From NCBI RefSeq assembly GCF_905475395.1, contig NC_058341.1:36347501-36411500 (forward strand): a stretch of DNA of 64,000 nucleotides. The letters are read 5' to 3'. The notes under the pieces are model-generated. The model was given only the letters and a program-made list of their open reading frames with translations. It did no database searches and was not told the origin of the DNA. Of the stretch, positions 1-13,905 are shown one piece after another; the first letter of the stretch is position 1, and the number at the start of each line of letters is the position of its first letter. The stretch comes from Chrysoperla carnea (taxonomy: Eukaryota; Arthropoda; Insecta; Neuroptera; Chrysopidae). Made by a program: the position numbers and the translations under genes.

Positions 1-3000
1 TTGACCGGATCAAGAGGTTTATGTACGCACCCATACGGTCCGACAAGCTTCGTTTTTTCCTTATTTTAGTACGAAGTTAGTCACTTTTTGATACTGTAGA
101 CTATGGTCCGACATTTTATAAGAAGAAATAGTAAAATATATTCCTATTTAAATAAGAAGAAAAAAACACATTAATTTTAAGAAAGTGGGGCAATTAAAAA
201 TTTTCCGAGACCATAGTTTATGAAGCTCTCTGAACTTCGCCTTTGTTCTTTGTTGACTGCCTAAGGACTACGCACACTGAAATTTTTCACTTGTTGAAAA
301 TAAGTTCAAAAATTGTTCATTAGCTTTATATCTACTAATTAATATACTTGAAAATGACTTAACAAAAAAAATTAAAAATGAAAAAGTTGATATTTTTATT
401 ATGCCGGCGTTTTTATTATGATTTAAAGTTAGGCGTGGTGCGCCAATTCGTCACTCATTACGATGGAGATAGGTTGCTGGTTGATTTAATCAATGTTAAT
501 TCTTTTTACTATGTCATTGAATATTATTATTTTTAATCGTACTTAAACACATGGTCCAAGAGCTATAGCTGGTTGGTATTTTATATTTGCCGTAAATGAA
601 CGCAGGACTCATTTTTCTAGTAGCATCCGAATTTTGTCATTTTTGTTCTATTTACATCCAAGACTAGTTAAGCATATGTATCCATAACTAGTTTTGAATA
701 TAAATAGTACAAAAATGCAAAATTCATGTACTAAAATAAAATAAAATATAAAAAAGTAGGATAACATATGGTGGTTACCATGGATATGGTACACACACAC
801 ACACACAAAGCATATCTCATTTTGTTACGGGACGGTTTTTGCCAGTTTGCCCACAATGGCAAGCCGCGTTTAGAGGCCTAATTTCCGAGATAATAATTGA
901 ATCAATTAAACGCGACTGGGTGGGGTAAAATAAAAATTTTGAAAAATGAGATAGATAATTTGAATATGTATCTTGGAAACGAAAGGTTTGCGGATATTTG
1001 TTGACTCAATAATGTGATCTTATATTCGTAGTCCAGTTTTAGGTCAGTTACTGACTTTACAACGTGACTGACTGGAGAGGTACCACCGATTGGTAAGATA
1101 AAGGAGTCTCCATTTTATATAAGCCACGTATAATCTTGTATTCGACTAAAATATAAGGTTTGTTGAAATACTTTAGGTCTGTTAGCCACTGGCTCTTAAA
1201 CCAACAGAATTACAGATTATGAAGAAATAACAATATAGAATAAAAAAATATGTCAATTATATTTAATCACTTCTTGGAAATATTTTATGTTAATTGTTTT
1301 ATTTTTAATATTTAATATTTATGGGGTCATCAAAATTTATGTGAAATTAAATCAGATGATTATCTTTAGATTAAACGAGATTAGGGGTTGGACACCTATA
1401 TGATAGTTGGAATTGATAAAAATGTTGCTGAAATTAATAAAAAATAGATATTGATTTTATCTTATAGTTTTAATTACTTACACGATATTAAAATTCTTGT
1501 GGATATAATGACCAAAAATCTATGAAATTATGTTGAAAGGAGAGATTCAAGAGATTTTCTGAGTACCTAAACCTTACTTAAAAACACTAAAGTTTTATTT
1601 TTCTTAATTTATGGCTCTTTTTCTGTAACAATTACGGAAAAAAGTAAATATTTTTGCTTAAACTTACTCAAAATATAAATACGTAGGAAATGCAAAGATA
1701 AAAGAGAGTTGGCGTTTTTTTTTGGGAAGTTTTTTGGAATGAGATATAATTGAGATATCATTATTAAAATTATAAATCAAAAATTTATTAGACATTATAT
1801 AATATTATTATGATATTTAATTATAGGTATTAAAAATTAACTTTTTAAGAAAACATCATCAAAACATCAAGTGAAATTCAATCATAATTAGGACTTGAAA
1901 TTTAGTACAAATTGTTTTTTGAAATAATAATTTAATGTAAAAGTAAATAATAATTTAAATTGATAATTCTAGACATTTTAATGTTGAATTCAATAATTCA
2001 GTAGAAGTTTTTTTTTCTCAATATCTAGAAGTTAATGGATGCGAAAATTTATACAAAAAAAGATGAAAATCAATTGGTTTGTTTATTTTTTTTTGAATTA
2101 ATAGAAATAAATCAGCGTCACCTTTCTAAAAAAACGAAAATTATGATTAATAATTTATTTTTCAATATTAACTTTTTGTTGTTGTTGTATATACAATAGT
2201 AACTGTCAATTACCATAGTAACCAATAAGTTTAATTGCCTTTTTTTTATACACATACAATCATTATACGCCGGGTTTTAACCGGAGTTGATTAGACAGTA
2301 ATAAAAGAGCGCAGTACCTATGTTATTCATAGTTTTAGACTGCCAACATGTTTGAATATCCTATTCCGACAGGAACAAGTAAATACATGCCAACATTTCG
2401 TAGGACAATCTTGTTTTTTAAAAAAATATTTTTACTTTTTTGAAAAAAAAATCATTCTCTAAATTTTAGAAAGATGATACTACTGGTGAGAAATACTTGA
2501 AATTTCTGCCGAATCTAATATTTTTTCGAACATATTTTGGATACAAAAACTATACATATATTTTTGCGTAGCATCCAATAATTGATTCAGTGATGATCTA
2601 AAATGTATTTGGAGTTTATCAAAATAGATTCAATAAGAAAATGGATAGTTAAAGAGTATGTTTCTATTAAAAATTTCCGATAATCTCCTGTACAAAGAAG
2701 TATAAAATTTTAGTTGCTGCTCAACTGTCTCCCATATTTTTTTGGTTTTTGCCAGATACATCCATTCGTCATATACATTCTGCGCCGCATTCAGGCATGT
2801 TTACCATGAATATATCTTCCCAAAACTTTAACTATGATTTTTTGCGTTGTTAATACTTCTCCAATACTGTTCTAATTTAAAATATGCACATTGACATAAT
2901 CACTTCCCCAGTTTTTAAATGGATGATTCGAATAGCCTGAGACATGATCTATATTTACTAAGTAAATTTGGTAAAATGCTATCCTGAATACAATATCATT

Positions 3001-6000
3001 TTCATCAAATTTTCTTTTTTAAAATGCACACAAAGATTTCGAATACTCGAATCCGGTGGTTATCTATACCACTAAAGTGAACAATAATACAAAAAAAAAA
3101 AGAAAAATTATATAGAAATTGATTGTAGACGCTTGCGTAGGAAAACTCACATGCAACCCACGCGGTGTTCGACATTCAATTTATTATAGTTTTTATTATA
3201 CTAATTTTCATAATATCGAAACACCATCACATTCAACAATATAAGTGAGCAAGCTTTATATAACGTTACAAGTGATAAAAGTTTACACTAAACTAAAAGT
3301 TTTAAAGTATTTTGTGAATCAAATTTTTTTTAAAGTTTCGTGTAATTATTGTAAAGTTTTGTTGTAAGTAATATTTAAATATAGAATAATTATTTTTCTT
3401 TTTCATAAAGTTCCCTTAAGTTCTTTTATACAATTTCTGCGCATTAATATTTACTTTGCAGTATTTTTTTCTAAAATGTTGCCATTACCTTAAAATTGTT
3501 TATATTTCGTAAAAATATATTAAAACGTAAAAAATTTCGTGCGTTTGGTTAAAAAAGGGTTGCAGTCTTTACTTGTTGATATTCCAATGACATGTTTAAA
3601 GCGGAAATTATAATCCATTTTGGGTATTCGAAACAGATGAATTCAGAACGAGAATAAAGTAATTTCCAAAGCTTTATTTGAAAATTCATTCACTATTTTA
3701 TATATTGAAATAAGCGAAATTCACAAAATATAAAAAACCCCTGTGAATTTTAGATATATTAGATATATTCTTTTTCGTTTTTTAACAAATGTGTGTTTAA
3801 TGCGCTTCCAATAGAAAAAGGATCCTTTCTTTACGCACGAGAAATAAGAAGTACTTTCCTCACTCAGTTTGCGTGGGAAAAATAGTTCATTACCGCTCTA
3901 GTATGGTAATGAATTCATTACCGCACTAACACTCAAAATTACTGTCAAAATGTAAACTAATAACAAGTTACTTAAGTAACTTTTTTTAGTGTCTTTTTAT
4001 TTGTAAGAAATAAAAAGTAAAATTTGTCGTGTATTCTCAAGTTTCCAAAATCTTCCCAAAAAATAGTTTCCCCTAAAGTATCGCGGGTATTACTCATACT
4101 ATTGGTATTACTCAACATGAATAAATATGAAATCATAAGTGTTGACATTTCTATTGTAGCTAAAAAATCGAAAAGCCAAAAAACAAAACTCGTCCGCCTG
4201 CCGATTTAGGCCATAAACGTAATGGAACTGACTTCATAAAATCTTGCCTTGCAGTTAACTTTCATTTGGCGATTTAGTATGTGAAATATTAAATTAAAGT
4301 TGAGTAGCTAGCAAAAACTGTAAAAAGATTTTAGAACCATAGTATCATAGAAAATAAAAAAAACTAAGAAAATTGAAAACAATCCTAGAATTGTTATTTT
4401 CTAGAAATATTTGGTATTGTTCTAATGTTTTTAAATCTGAATCAATCTTTAAATTTTGATTCTATTCTCGGTTAGTAATAAGTGACCAACAGTGAGAATG
4501 ACCAACCATAAAAAATAAATATGGATAGAGTAAATAAATGGTGGAAACGCAATAAAATTACCCGGTATATCCTTTCTTACCAGGCATTATGCATTTACTT
4601 GCGCTCCCACCATATTTATTAAACTAACTAAAGTGAGAGAGATACAAATTCAAAGTTAAATGTTTTACAACTTTATCAAAATTAATAGCTCTTACAGCAC
4701 TAGATATTGAAGTTGTTTTCATGAACCTCAAACTATAAGTTTCAACTATTCAATTCTCATACCTAATTAACATGGAACGGCAAATTATAACAAAAGACAT
4801 AGTTTCGTGAATATCTTTAAAACAGTTTTTGTTTTTAAGTTAAACAAAAAAAATTGACTTATACAAATATGCAGTTGTATGGGTATTAAGTATATGTATG
4901 TATACTTCGTCTAAGTATTATGGACCTAAGTAACATGTTGATGACTGTTGTCACAAATAATGCAGGTATATATGAGCATGTTTTTAATAAAGCTGTTTAA
5001 CCACTGGTATCGTAAATAAGTAATAACTGTTTTAATAACTATCAAAAAACTTATAATTGTTTAGTTTCTTAATAGCTTTTATGAAACGGAGTAAGTCGCG
5101 TCCAACTTATTATGTTTTTTTGCCAACTTATTATGATTTTTTATTTGTTAGAAGTAATAAGTAAAATTAGTCGTGTATTCTAAAGTTGAGATTAAGTTGA
5201 CTTTAATTTGGGTTTTACGCATTACGTTTTTTCCTTATCTTAGAGTCTGAATTTACATATGTAAAGTTTGCATACACAAATTTTGATAGGAAAATTTACC
5301 AATTAGTCAAATTTTTATGAGATATAATAAAAAATTATAATATAATATAAAAAATATATTTTTGTAATAAATTTATTTTATTGTGCGCAAATATGTTTTG
5401 TTTATTAACATAATAATTGAAGCTACATTCATCTATGTATTTTTCCAAAATTGAACTAAGAATTTTGTTTTTTTTCATAATGTGTCTCCAAAAACTTTAA
5501 TTTTTCTAAAATAAAATTTTTCCTTTCTAAAGATAACAGTTTTTTTCCAAAATTATTGGTATGTTTCAAAATGTCGTAAATAATTTTTATTTTGATTATT
5601 TATTCCGGCCGCTAAGAATGTTTTCTGCTGAATCTGAAAATGAAGGTCGTTTTTTTGAAATATATTGCAGTAACTTTTTATAAGCAATGTATAATAATAT
5701 TCTTTAATATGTTTTCCCAATAGAAATACACGAAATTTTAAAATTTTATTTTAATGAGTAAAAAAAATAAAATTAAAAATTTTGTTTGTTCATCTGTTTT
5801 AGTAAAAAGTCAAATCAAATTGTTCCATCATCCATTTTTAATTTCATTAATAAACGCCGACCTGAAAAGAATAAGGAATTTATTAAACACACGAAATCAA
5901 CCCAGTTTAACTCAGAAATTAGCTCAGTAACAAAAAAGAGCGCTTCAATATTTTCAAGACAGTATAGTTAGCCTCAATACATTACCTACTGAAAGAGTGA

Positions 6001-7145
6001 AAAAAAATTTGAACAAGTGATAGAAGTTAATAAATATATTAAATCGTCTCTCAATAAGATGGTTGGTATTGCTTCTTCTTATATAGGTAATTTTTAAGTT
6101 CGAAATAAAACGTGATTTTTAGGAGAATTTAAAAATAACACAGGTGATTGACTGTTCACTTATGTACCAAAAATAATATCGTTCAGGACTTTAACATAAG
6201 TGAACTTTGGTGAGACCATTGAACTATTTGTTTAAGTTTAATTGAAAAGTGAATATGTTGTAGATACCCACAAACAATTAAAGATCTATAAATAATATTC
6301 CAAGTGTAATTCAGGCAATATAGAAAGTGTAATTGAAAAATTTCAACATTTAAATGTAGATTGATAAAAGGAGTTGGGTAGACATGTGAATAAAATTATT
6401 TCTGATACATAAATGACATAGAAACATTTTTGATAACTCAATATAGCGATATCTCCCGATAGCTCACACTAAAACTTAATGTTAATGGACGGATGTGCGT
6501 TTTCCAAACTTATTAAGTTAATCGAAACATCTAATTTTTATAACACGTACTTTTTATGGAAAATACAGCCATTAAGTTCTTCTAAGGTCATTAGCCCTGT
6601 TGCTGCTTATACAACAACAAAAATAATTTTTCTTTGTTCAATAACAATCAATACCTTCCTATTTTATTCAAAAAAAGAAGTAATTTTCTTTTCATTTCAA
6701 ATAGAATAGTTATAAAATTTGTGGTATCATGATTGTTGAATCTTTTTTTGTCAGATATCTTCCCTTGTATCTATTGTATGGAAAATATTATTAATTACTT
6801 TAAAAACGTTTATTTTATAAAAATGTGCCAAAGGTACTTAACCTTTGGTGTTGACAATTTACTGGAGTAAAATTATGTATATTTTAAAATAGCATAAACA
6901 AATAATAATGTAAAAAATTAAATTGTTATGACTTGTGAAACTACTCACGTAAGTAAGTTATTTTCATGTGATTGTTTAAAACTTTTAAATATTTCCCAAC
7001 AATAGGTCAAGTACCTACTCTAGTGTATAACAGGTATGTATATAAAAGGAGGTGTACCTGTATTAAGAGAGGCTGAGTTAATCTTGAGGTATCAAGGCAG
7101 AAGTTTAATAATGTGGTTTTTTGAAGACCTGTATAAAAATTATGT
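1..7145. other. Gene-free AT-rich DNA, left edge
   Basis: No coding exon recognised. Open frames of about 60-76 codons here (for example at 4024, 5786 and 6479) are hydrophobic or low-complexity and have no flanking splice logic. Small features: an (AC)n run at 791-807; a diverged direct repeat about 50 bp long at 3990-4043 and 5132-5188 sharing GTCGTGTATTCT; and a hairpin CCAAAGGT/ACCTTTGG near 6828-6848. Confidence 0.6.
3257..3369 (+). promoter_or_regulatory. Possible TATA promoter and non-coding first exon
   Basis: TATATAA at 3257-3263 is followed about 100 nt on by a perfect donor GTAAGT at 3364. The MGCGPS gene needs an upstream non-coding exon, because its first coding exon starts at an acceptor. 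This is a candidate, with a 12.5-kb first intron. TATA-like strings are frequent in such AT-rich DNA, so this is inference only. Confidence 0.18.
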
Positions 7146-7698
7146 AAAAATTTTGGATTGACTTGAAACATTCTTTGATTTGCGTAAAACTGTATAATTT
7201 TAGAATCTTCTTAAATATGTACAGGTGGAAAAAATTTATAAAGAAAAGTGGTTTTCCACGTAAGAATGGTTTAAGTTATAATTGAATTTCAAGCACTGCA
7301 ATTATACCCTTTTTTCTATCGATTTGAAATTTGAATATATTATAGGTATTCATATTCTACCTGCCCTGAGTACTTTTATTTTTCAAAAATCCTGTTAATT
7401 TTTCCAATTTTTATTGTTCAGGAGCAGGTAATTTTTCTTATTCCACTGTACGTAGATGTGAACAATGAAAATTGAGAAAATTAGCAGGGTTTTCGAAAAA
7501 TAAAAGTACTCAGGGCAGGTAAAATATGAATACCAAGTTTCAAATCGATAGATAAAAGGGTATAATCGCAGATCTTGAAATTCAATTGTAACTTTAACCA
7601 TTCTTATCTGGAAAACCGCTTTTCATTATATATTTCTATCAATATATATTTAAGAGAATTCTTAAAAAAATATAAAGTTTGACGCCAATCAAAAATTT
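7146..7698. mobile_element. Foldback inverted-repeat element
   Basis: Two long arms, 7244-7420 and 7459-7624, are near-identical inverted copies around a 38-bp spacer. For example CTGCCCTGAGTACTTTTATT on the left is matched by its reverse complement on the right. Weaker similarity extends outward to about 7146 and 7698. The left arm has an extra 11-bp insertion near 7337. The structure fits a non-autonomous foldback or MITE. No target-site duplication was identified with confidence. Confidence 0.8.
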
Positions 7699-10600
7699 GT
7701 ATATAACGGAAGATCTTTCTCCTGAACAATTTGTAGCTGAGATGTTCAAAAACATACGAAAAGCAAAATCTACATTTGGATAAACATATCAAGATTTCGT
7801 GAATGCAGTACAGATATGTTTTGTGCCGAGCGTACATCTTCAAAATTTGCTAAGGTGTCTTTAAGTTGATAATGTATATAAATACAATCATTTCTCAAAG
7901 TTACTTCTAAGTTGTCAGGATTCTTACTGACGAATGCTGAAAATAGACGAATTCGTCCATCGCGAATAATATTTGCTATAGAAAATAGTTATAATTATTC
8001 TGTATAAAGTTTGTCTTAGCCTCTGTAATTATAAAATTCCAAATTAGATATTGATTATAAATATTGAATAGAAACAAAAAACAAATTATCCGAGCTATTA
8101 TTTTGTCTATGTCATATTTCAATCAATAGAAAACATTTTAGAGTGCTTATTATTTAGGACTTACAAATCAATTAAGGTCAAACAATAAATAAAATGCGTG
8201 TAGGAATTTTGATGGTTTATCTTCCGAGCAACCTAGTTTTATATTTGACACATTTTTTATTTCGGCGTTTTGTAACCGTAGCTGATTGGAATGGTGGAAT
8301 GACAAAAATGATGATTGGAATTTGTGAAAAACTAAAGTGGTCTTATAAATAGGAAGATAATATTTCTAAATTTTTGAAACTATTTGCGAAAAAATTTATT
8401 GCGTTAAGTAGATGCTAACTCTCGTACGGCGATATTCGAATTATGCACGGCGATACTCGTCGCTAAAAACAGTGATAAATAACAACAGTTACTTTATTTA
8501 TATTAATAGGAAATTTTATTACAGATATGATATACAAATTACATAATGAGCAAAATTAAATGATAATATTATTTTTCTACTCTTTTTTGTCCAAGCGACT
8601 GAATTTCACAACTAAAATGTACAAAAAATATCCCTCCAAAATCAGATTCAATTTTTTCGTTAGTTTGTAGAGTACTCCAAATGTGGTGGAGGCGCAAGGA
8701 AACATCTAGTTTTGTGATGAATAAATATTACATAAAATTCCTACACAAATTGGGATATTATAGATAGACTAATTTTTCTATTATGTACTTTCTACTATAA
8801 TACCTTATAAATGAGATTAAAGTTTCGTTCCTCAGTTTTTTTCACAAGAAGATTTCAATCATAAAATTGAAAATTTCTATTAAGCGTACAGACTTCATTA
8901 CCCCCCATTGCCTGGAATCTCATTGGATAGTTTATAAAAAAAAGTAGATACCTGTAACTTCTTCAAAGACTACCCGAATTAAAATTTGTTAATCGTTGTA
9001 TCGAAAACCATTTTATATAATGAAAGTACAGGTTTCTTTCCTTATAGCTTTGTCTGCATGTTGATGAGTCATTACTTAGTATTATCAAATTGATAAACTA
9101 TATACGAATAAGCGAACATGCTTTCTTAGAATTGTTGTTTATTTAGTTTTCGAACTCAATTTATCGAAAAAATTTGTTAAATATGTTTGTTGATAACGTA
9201 TAATTAATTGGAACAATTTCTTAGAATTAATTTTGTTAGTTAGAAAGAACAGTTGTTGATATTAGTTCTGTATAATATTAACGCATTTTCGATGAAAATT
9301 ATGTAGAACATATGTAATAAAATAGGAACTATATAATAATTCAAGGTTATCATAAAAATTAACATAAAATTAACATAAATTGGTAATGAATCATAGAAAT
9401 TTCTAGTTTTTTGATAATGTAAAAATTCTTGAAAAATGCTATTATTGTGTTCACAGTTAATCTAATAATTATATCACTTAATCAAATGGTAATAATGGTT
9501 GTAGTGTAGGAAGAAAATATATTTATTGCTCATTATATAAAAACAAATGTTTTAACATATTTTTTCAAGGAAATTTTTTAATTTTTTTTTGTAAACTAAA
9601 TATAATGCAAAGGCGACCGTAGCAATTTTAGCACGTCAAAGTACAAAATTTAGTAAAAATATTTTATAAAATGTTTATTACAAAAAGGTGAATTGAATCT
9701 TCGAGTAAGCTTCGAATCTTAGTAAGATTCGAAAACTCGGTGATTTACTTGAAATTTGTAATTTTGATCGTTGGAAGCAATTTTAACATAAAAATTCAAC
9801 TACATATATATCACTTAGAAGTATCATGTTATATCCACATTATAAGAACCCAGAACAAACTTTCAATTTGTGAAGATGTAAAAAGGTAGTTTTTTTTGTG
9901 AAAAGAACATAGTGGTACTTAGAGACCGTTCCTTTTTAACGATGAATCTGAAGAATAAACTACTCGAGTAAATCATGAGAGTAACCATACTTTACCAAAG
10001 AATCTATATTTCAAAATTGGAACCAATCAATTGAAAATTAAGGGAGGTCTAGCTTTAAAAGATCCAATATAGGATGATTGAGATCCTTAGACTTATCAAT
10101 AAAAGAGTTGGTGAGCATAAACGGCTACCCTGATTAAACAAGGATTTAACCAGGTTTATAAAATTAGAAAATTTTTTTGGAATCTGAGGTAGATTTGATG
10201 TAATAGATAAAAATTAAAACAACGAAAATATGGGGAGGAGAAAGAAAAAATTATGGCGAAAAACTTTTTGTTGTGTGGCAAATCGATGTTTAGTGCTTGA
10301 AAGAATTGAACAAATGTGTATCACATATAGCAAAGAGCTATTCCAAATACCTTAAAAGTAAGGTAAATAAAGTAGTTTTCAATTTTGAAAAAGTAAAAAC
10401 GCACGCTTTTTATAGCTTTATGGTATGGTATACTAAATTGTAACTAAATTTATCCAGTCAAAAATTTTTTTTGATCACTATGTTCTGATATTTGAATAAT
10501 AAGGTATCGTGTCCGACCGTCCATTAGACAATGAATGAATTGGATATATACTGTTTATAACACATATTGTACATTAAAGGCCATTACTTACTCATAAATA

Positions 10601-10925
10601 TTGATTTTTATTAAAAATTCGATAAAAACGTATTTATTTACCAAACATAACATTATTATATAAGTACAAACTTATATGCATTATAATAATTTAAAATGTA
10701 AAAAATATGGATATATTCTAACTTCTATTCTTATTTTTGGCAAAAATTTTAAGAAAAAACTATTGTAATCGAGTTAGGGAAATGAAAATATAAACAACTT
10801 TTGAAGCTCTTATAGCTCATGCACAATCAAACTATTAAAATGAACATAAACCTGTAACGTATACCACAGATTTGTGAATTAAATATTACAAATAAATATT
10901 TTAATTTATAATTTAATTATTTATT

Positions 10926-11001
10926 TAAAACTCTTATTTTAATACGCTTATATTAACGTGTATATACGTTTGTATTAAACTCTTATTTTAATACGCTTAT
11001 A
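10926..11001. repeat. Short tandem duplication
   Basis: CTCTTATTTTAATACGCTTA occurs at about 10930 and again about 49 bp later, separated by ATTAACGTGTATATACG-type spacer. It is a two-copy local duplication in AT-rich DNA. Confidence 0.7.
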
Positions 11002-11110
11002 CTTACTTCACTTGTTACTAACAATGTAATAAAATCTTAGAAGTCAAAAATCGACTTCTAGGTTTCCGATTAACTTGAATATTTGCACACATACCAAGAT
11101 AAAAAATGTA

Positions 11111-11301
11111 CACTCTGATCATTTGATAACATTAATAATTATTAAACAATAACATATTTTGTCTGACAAAAATACTGCACCGATGACCTTGTCTACCACA
11201 TCGAACATTAGGTACTGAAGTAGTTTTGTTTTTGATTACATACATGGATCACTTTTGCTAAATTGTTTAATAATTATTAATGTTATTAAGTGACCATAGT
11301 G
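11111..11301. mobile_element. MITE with 40-bp terminal inverted repeats
   Basis: Arms 11111-11150 and 11262-11301 are inverted copies matching at 36 of 40 positions. They share ATAACATTAATAATTATTAA and a CACT..G.TCA outer end. The 111-bp interior has no coding potential. It sits 177 bp from the tRNA-Ser gene. A related end (AATAAGTGGTCATTCTGACA) occurs alone near 14565. Confidence 0.8.
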
Positions 11302-11477
11302 TCCGACAAATTCCAAGTTTTTTCAGACCGATTTTCGAAAAAAGTCGTAGGTAGACCGCCAAAAAGAAGCCACTCACGAAGTTTCAAGCATGTATTAGTC
11401 ATTTAACATAGCACCCCTTCTATCCTACGGTCTAAAAATACTTAACTTACACAAAATATATGATATCAAAATGAAAT

Positions 11478-11559
11478 CGACGAGGATGGGATTCGAACCC
11501 ACGCGTGCAGAGCACATTGGATTAGCAGTCCAACGCCTTAACCACTCGGCCACCTCGTC
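11478..11559 (-). tRNA. tRNA-Ser(GCT)
   Basis: The 82-nt cloverleaf on the minus strand has a perfect 7-bp acceptor stem (GACGAGG/CCTCGTC) and discriminator G. The A box is TGGCCGAGTGG, and the anticodon loop CTGCTAA gives anticodon GCT (codons AGC/AGU). It has the long variable arm typical of Ser and the B box GGTTCGAATCC. TTTT follows about five bases after the 3' end, a pol III terminator. It looks functional. Confidence 0.97.
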
Positions 11560-12683
11560 TTCGACTTTCAACAAAATTTAACAGAGCAGCTGAATTTCAA
11601 TACTATGTTCATCTGTTTATATGCTCCGTCATGGTTTTCTGATTCAATTAATTCATTGTTCTACATGCATTCTTTAAAAATATATGAATACCCATATTCT
11701 AATAAACAAATAAATTTAAAAAAAATCTAGTTGCACTCGAATTAAAATAAATTTCACGGATTTTGGATTGTTTCAGATGTTTTCATAGCTCGTTGTGATT
11801 GTATGCCCATTTACAAAATTTCGAATAATAAAACCATCGAGAAGCAACTAATTATGTATACATGCATTTAAACAGACTGTAACATAAAATGAAAACAAAT
11901 AAAGTAGACGGAATAATACACATTATCAATTATTTAACTGTTAATTAAGTGATTATAGTAAGTATTATACGGGCTGCCTTGAAATACAGGTTATTATATT
12001 TCTTTATAGTTTTTTCTTAATCCACAAGTGCAGCTGCAGTTTCATGTCTAAATCTCCAACGACAAAATATACAATTAATACCTTCTATTTAACCAACGAG
12101 TAAATATTTAAAGACCAAATTTTCCAAAAGTTCGTTATGCATAAATATCAAAAGAGGAAATATCTAACGTAACTAATATTAACGACTGTGACATTAGACA
12201 TTTGTATATTATAAAGTTCGAAAACATTGCTAAACAAATATTTGTTTACCCGTGATCTTCACCATTCAAATTTTACATTGTATCATATTTTCAAATTCCG
12301 TTATAAGATCAGGTAAATTGTCACGGTATTATTGTATTTTCAACTGTTTTTGAAACGACTATATAAATTCAGATAATCCAGATCGGCGGAAGCGGATGAA
12401 ACAGAATTGAAAATCTGTTCATGTGAATGTGACCTTATGGTTTACATCATAAACTTCCAAGAAAATAATCATTAGCATGTATAATTATTTGATAACAAAG
12501 ATTAGATGATAAATAACACCACTAAAAGTGCTATTAATACGTTATCGTGATCATGAGATGTAAAGATACGTAGCAAATTTCGATTTGGATTTTCGGATCC
12601 TTTACATGAGCCTCCTAATAGTAAGTTAAAAATTTCATAAAAATCACACATATAAAACACACATATAAAAATCACACACATAT

Positions 12684-12714
12684 AACTTACCTAAACTTAA
12701 AGTTTAGGTAAGTT
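12684..12714. repeat. Perfect 14-bp palindrome
   Basis: AACTTACCTAAACT and its exact reverse complement flank a TAA loop. Immediately upstream, ACACATATAA-type units repeat three times (12644-12684). Confidence 0.7.
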
Positions 12715-13046
12715 CAGAAAATATTACAATCTCAGAGCCAGAATAAAATAAATTTTTTTAACTATGAGAGAATTAAAGCGATATTCGATTATGGGTTGGT
12801 TTTTTTACAATCTACGTTTCAAATGTTTTAGCGAAAATTGGATATTACCAAAGGGTTATCTTTTAAAAGGTCTTAAAGATCAGAAACTCCATACAATTGA
12901 TTTTGTATAAAGCAATATACCCAAAGGAAATTTCACTATAAATAAGTTCATAGGTATTTAGCTGTTGATCTTTGAGATGAAACTGTGACGAATCTATAAG
13001 ACTTATGAAAAAACGTTTGAAACGAAAGACTATATAGACTTCTGTT

Positions 13047-13065
13047 AAAAAAAAAAAAAAAAAAA
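13047..13065. repeat. Poly-A run (A19)
   Basis: Nineteen A in a row; no retrogene body or target duplication was recognised beside it. Confidence 0.8.
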
Positions 13066-13475
13066 TAAAACATCAAATATTCGTAATATTTTCTGGTGAC
13101 CGAATCATCTTAGTAACGCAGCATCCACAGTCTAGTGGCCTACTTTTCCTAATAGTTAGTCCGATCCTGACCTTTCTATTTGTACTATATAATTTTATTT
13201 GTTTATTTGTACCTTACGTTGGTTTTTTGTTTTTTTTTTTTTCTTTACTTCAAACAACGATGAAGGTACTTAAAAACACATTAACATCGTTACCTACTTT
13301 TTTATTCCAAGTCTTTTATGAAAAAGTATATACTTAGTTAGACAGGTATACTACAATACTCTAAATCATTTTTATATTAATAATAAAATCAATAAGTATA
13401 ATTTTTTATTATTGTAATGACATTATAGTCTAAGCGTCGAATTAAGATCGACTTTTTGCTTATCGAATAAAAGCT

Positions 13476-13905
13476 ATTTTTATGAAATATAAAAAAATAT
13501 TCAATATCCCTATAATCAGTTGCCTGGAAAAATATGGTCAAAACTACCTTTAGTAATAATACCAAGACTAAAATTTTTTGCAATTTTTCGCTCTCTGTTT
13601 AAGTTAGCTTTCGGCGGAAATGCGCCTTTAAAATGAGCCATTATTGTATTTAATCGAAAGAAAACACGCTGACTAGGGGAAAATACTTTAGCCAAAAGTT
13701 GTCAAGGGCAATAGAGGACATTCGCCTGTGTCTGTGACTTTACAGATACGGCGGTATATGATTTTCCGCGAAATATCGATAAAAAAGAGATGTTTACAGG
13801 TTTTCGAAGCTTTGATATTTTTGTTAAAAGTAGTCTTGATCATATTTTTTCCAGGCAACCCATTGCAGGGGTATTTGTTGAGATTTTACATTTCATTAAA
13901 AAAAA
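13476..13905. mobile_element. Inverted-repeat element related to the 48-kb element
   Basis: Arms 13476-13580 and 13801-13905 are inverted copies with a well-conserved core (GTTGCCTGGAAAAA). The interior at 13600-13735 (TTTCGGCGGAAATG, then TTTAATCGAAAGAAAAC) matches both arms of the element at 47963-48772. This is therefore another member of one dispersed family. Small open frames at 13389 and 13728 are products of the arms and not genes. Confidence 0.7.

Noticed and set aside
13047..13065. Poly-A tail of a retrocopy
   Set aside because: No coding body or SINE recognised upstream and no target duplication seen.
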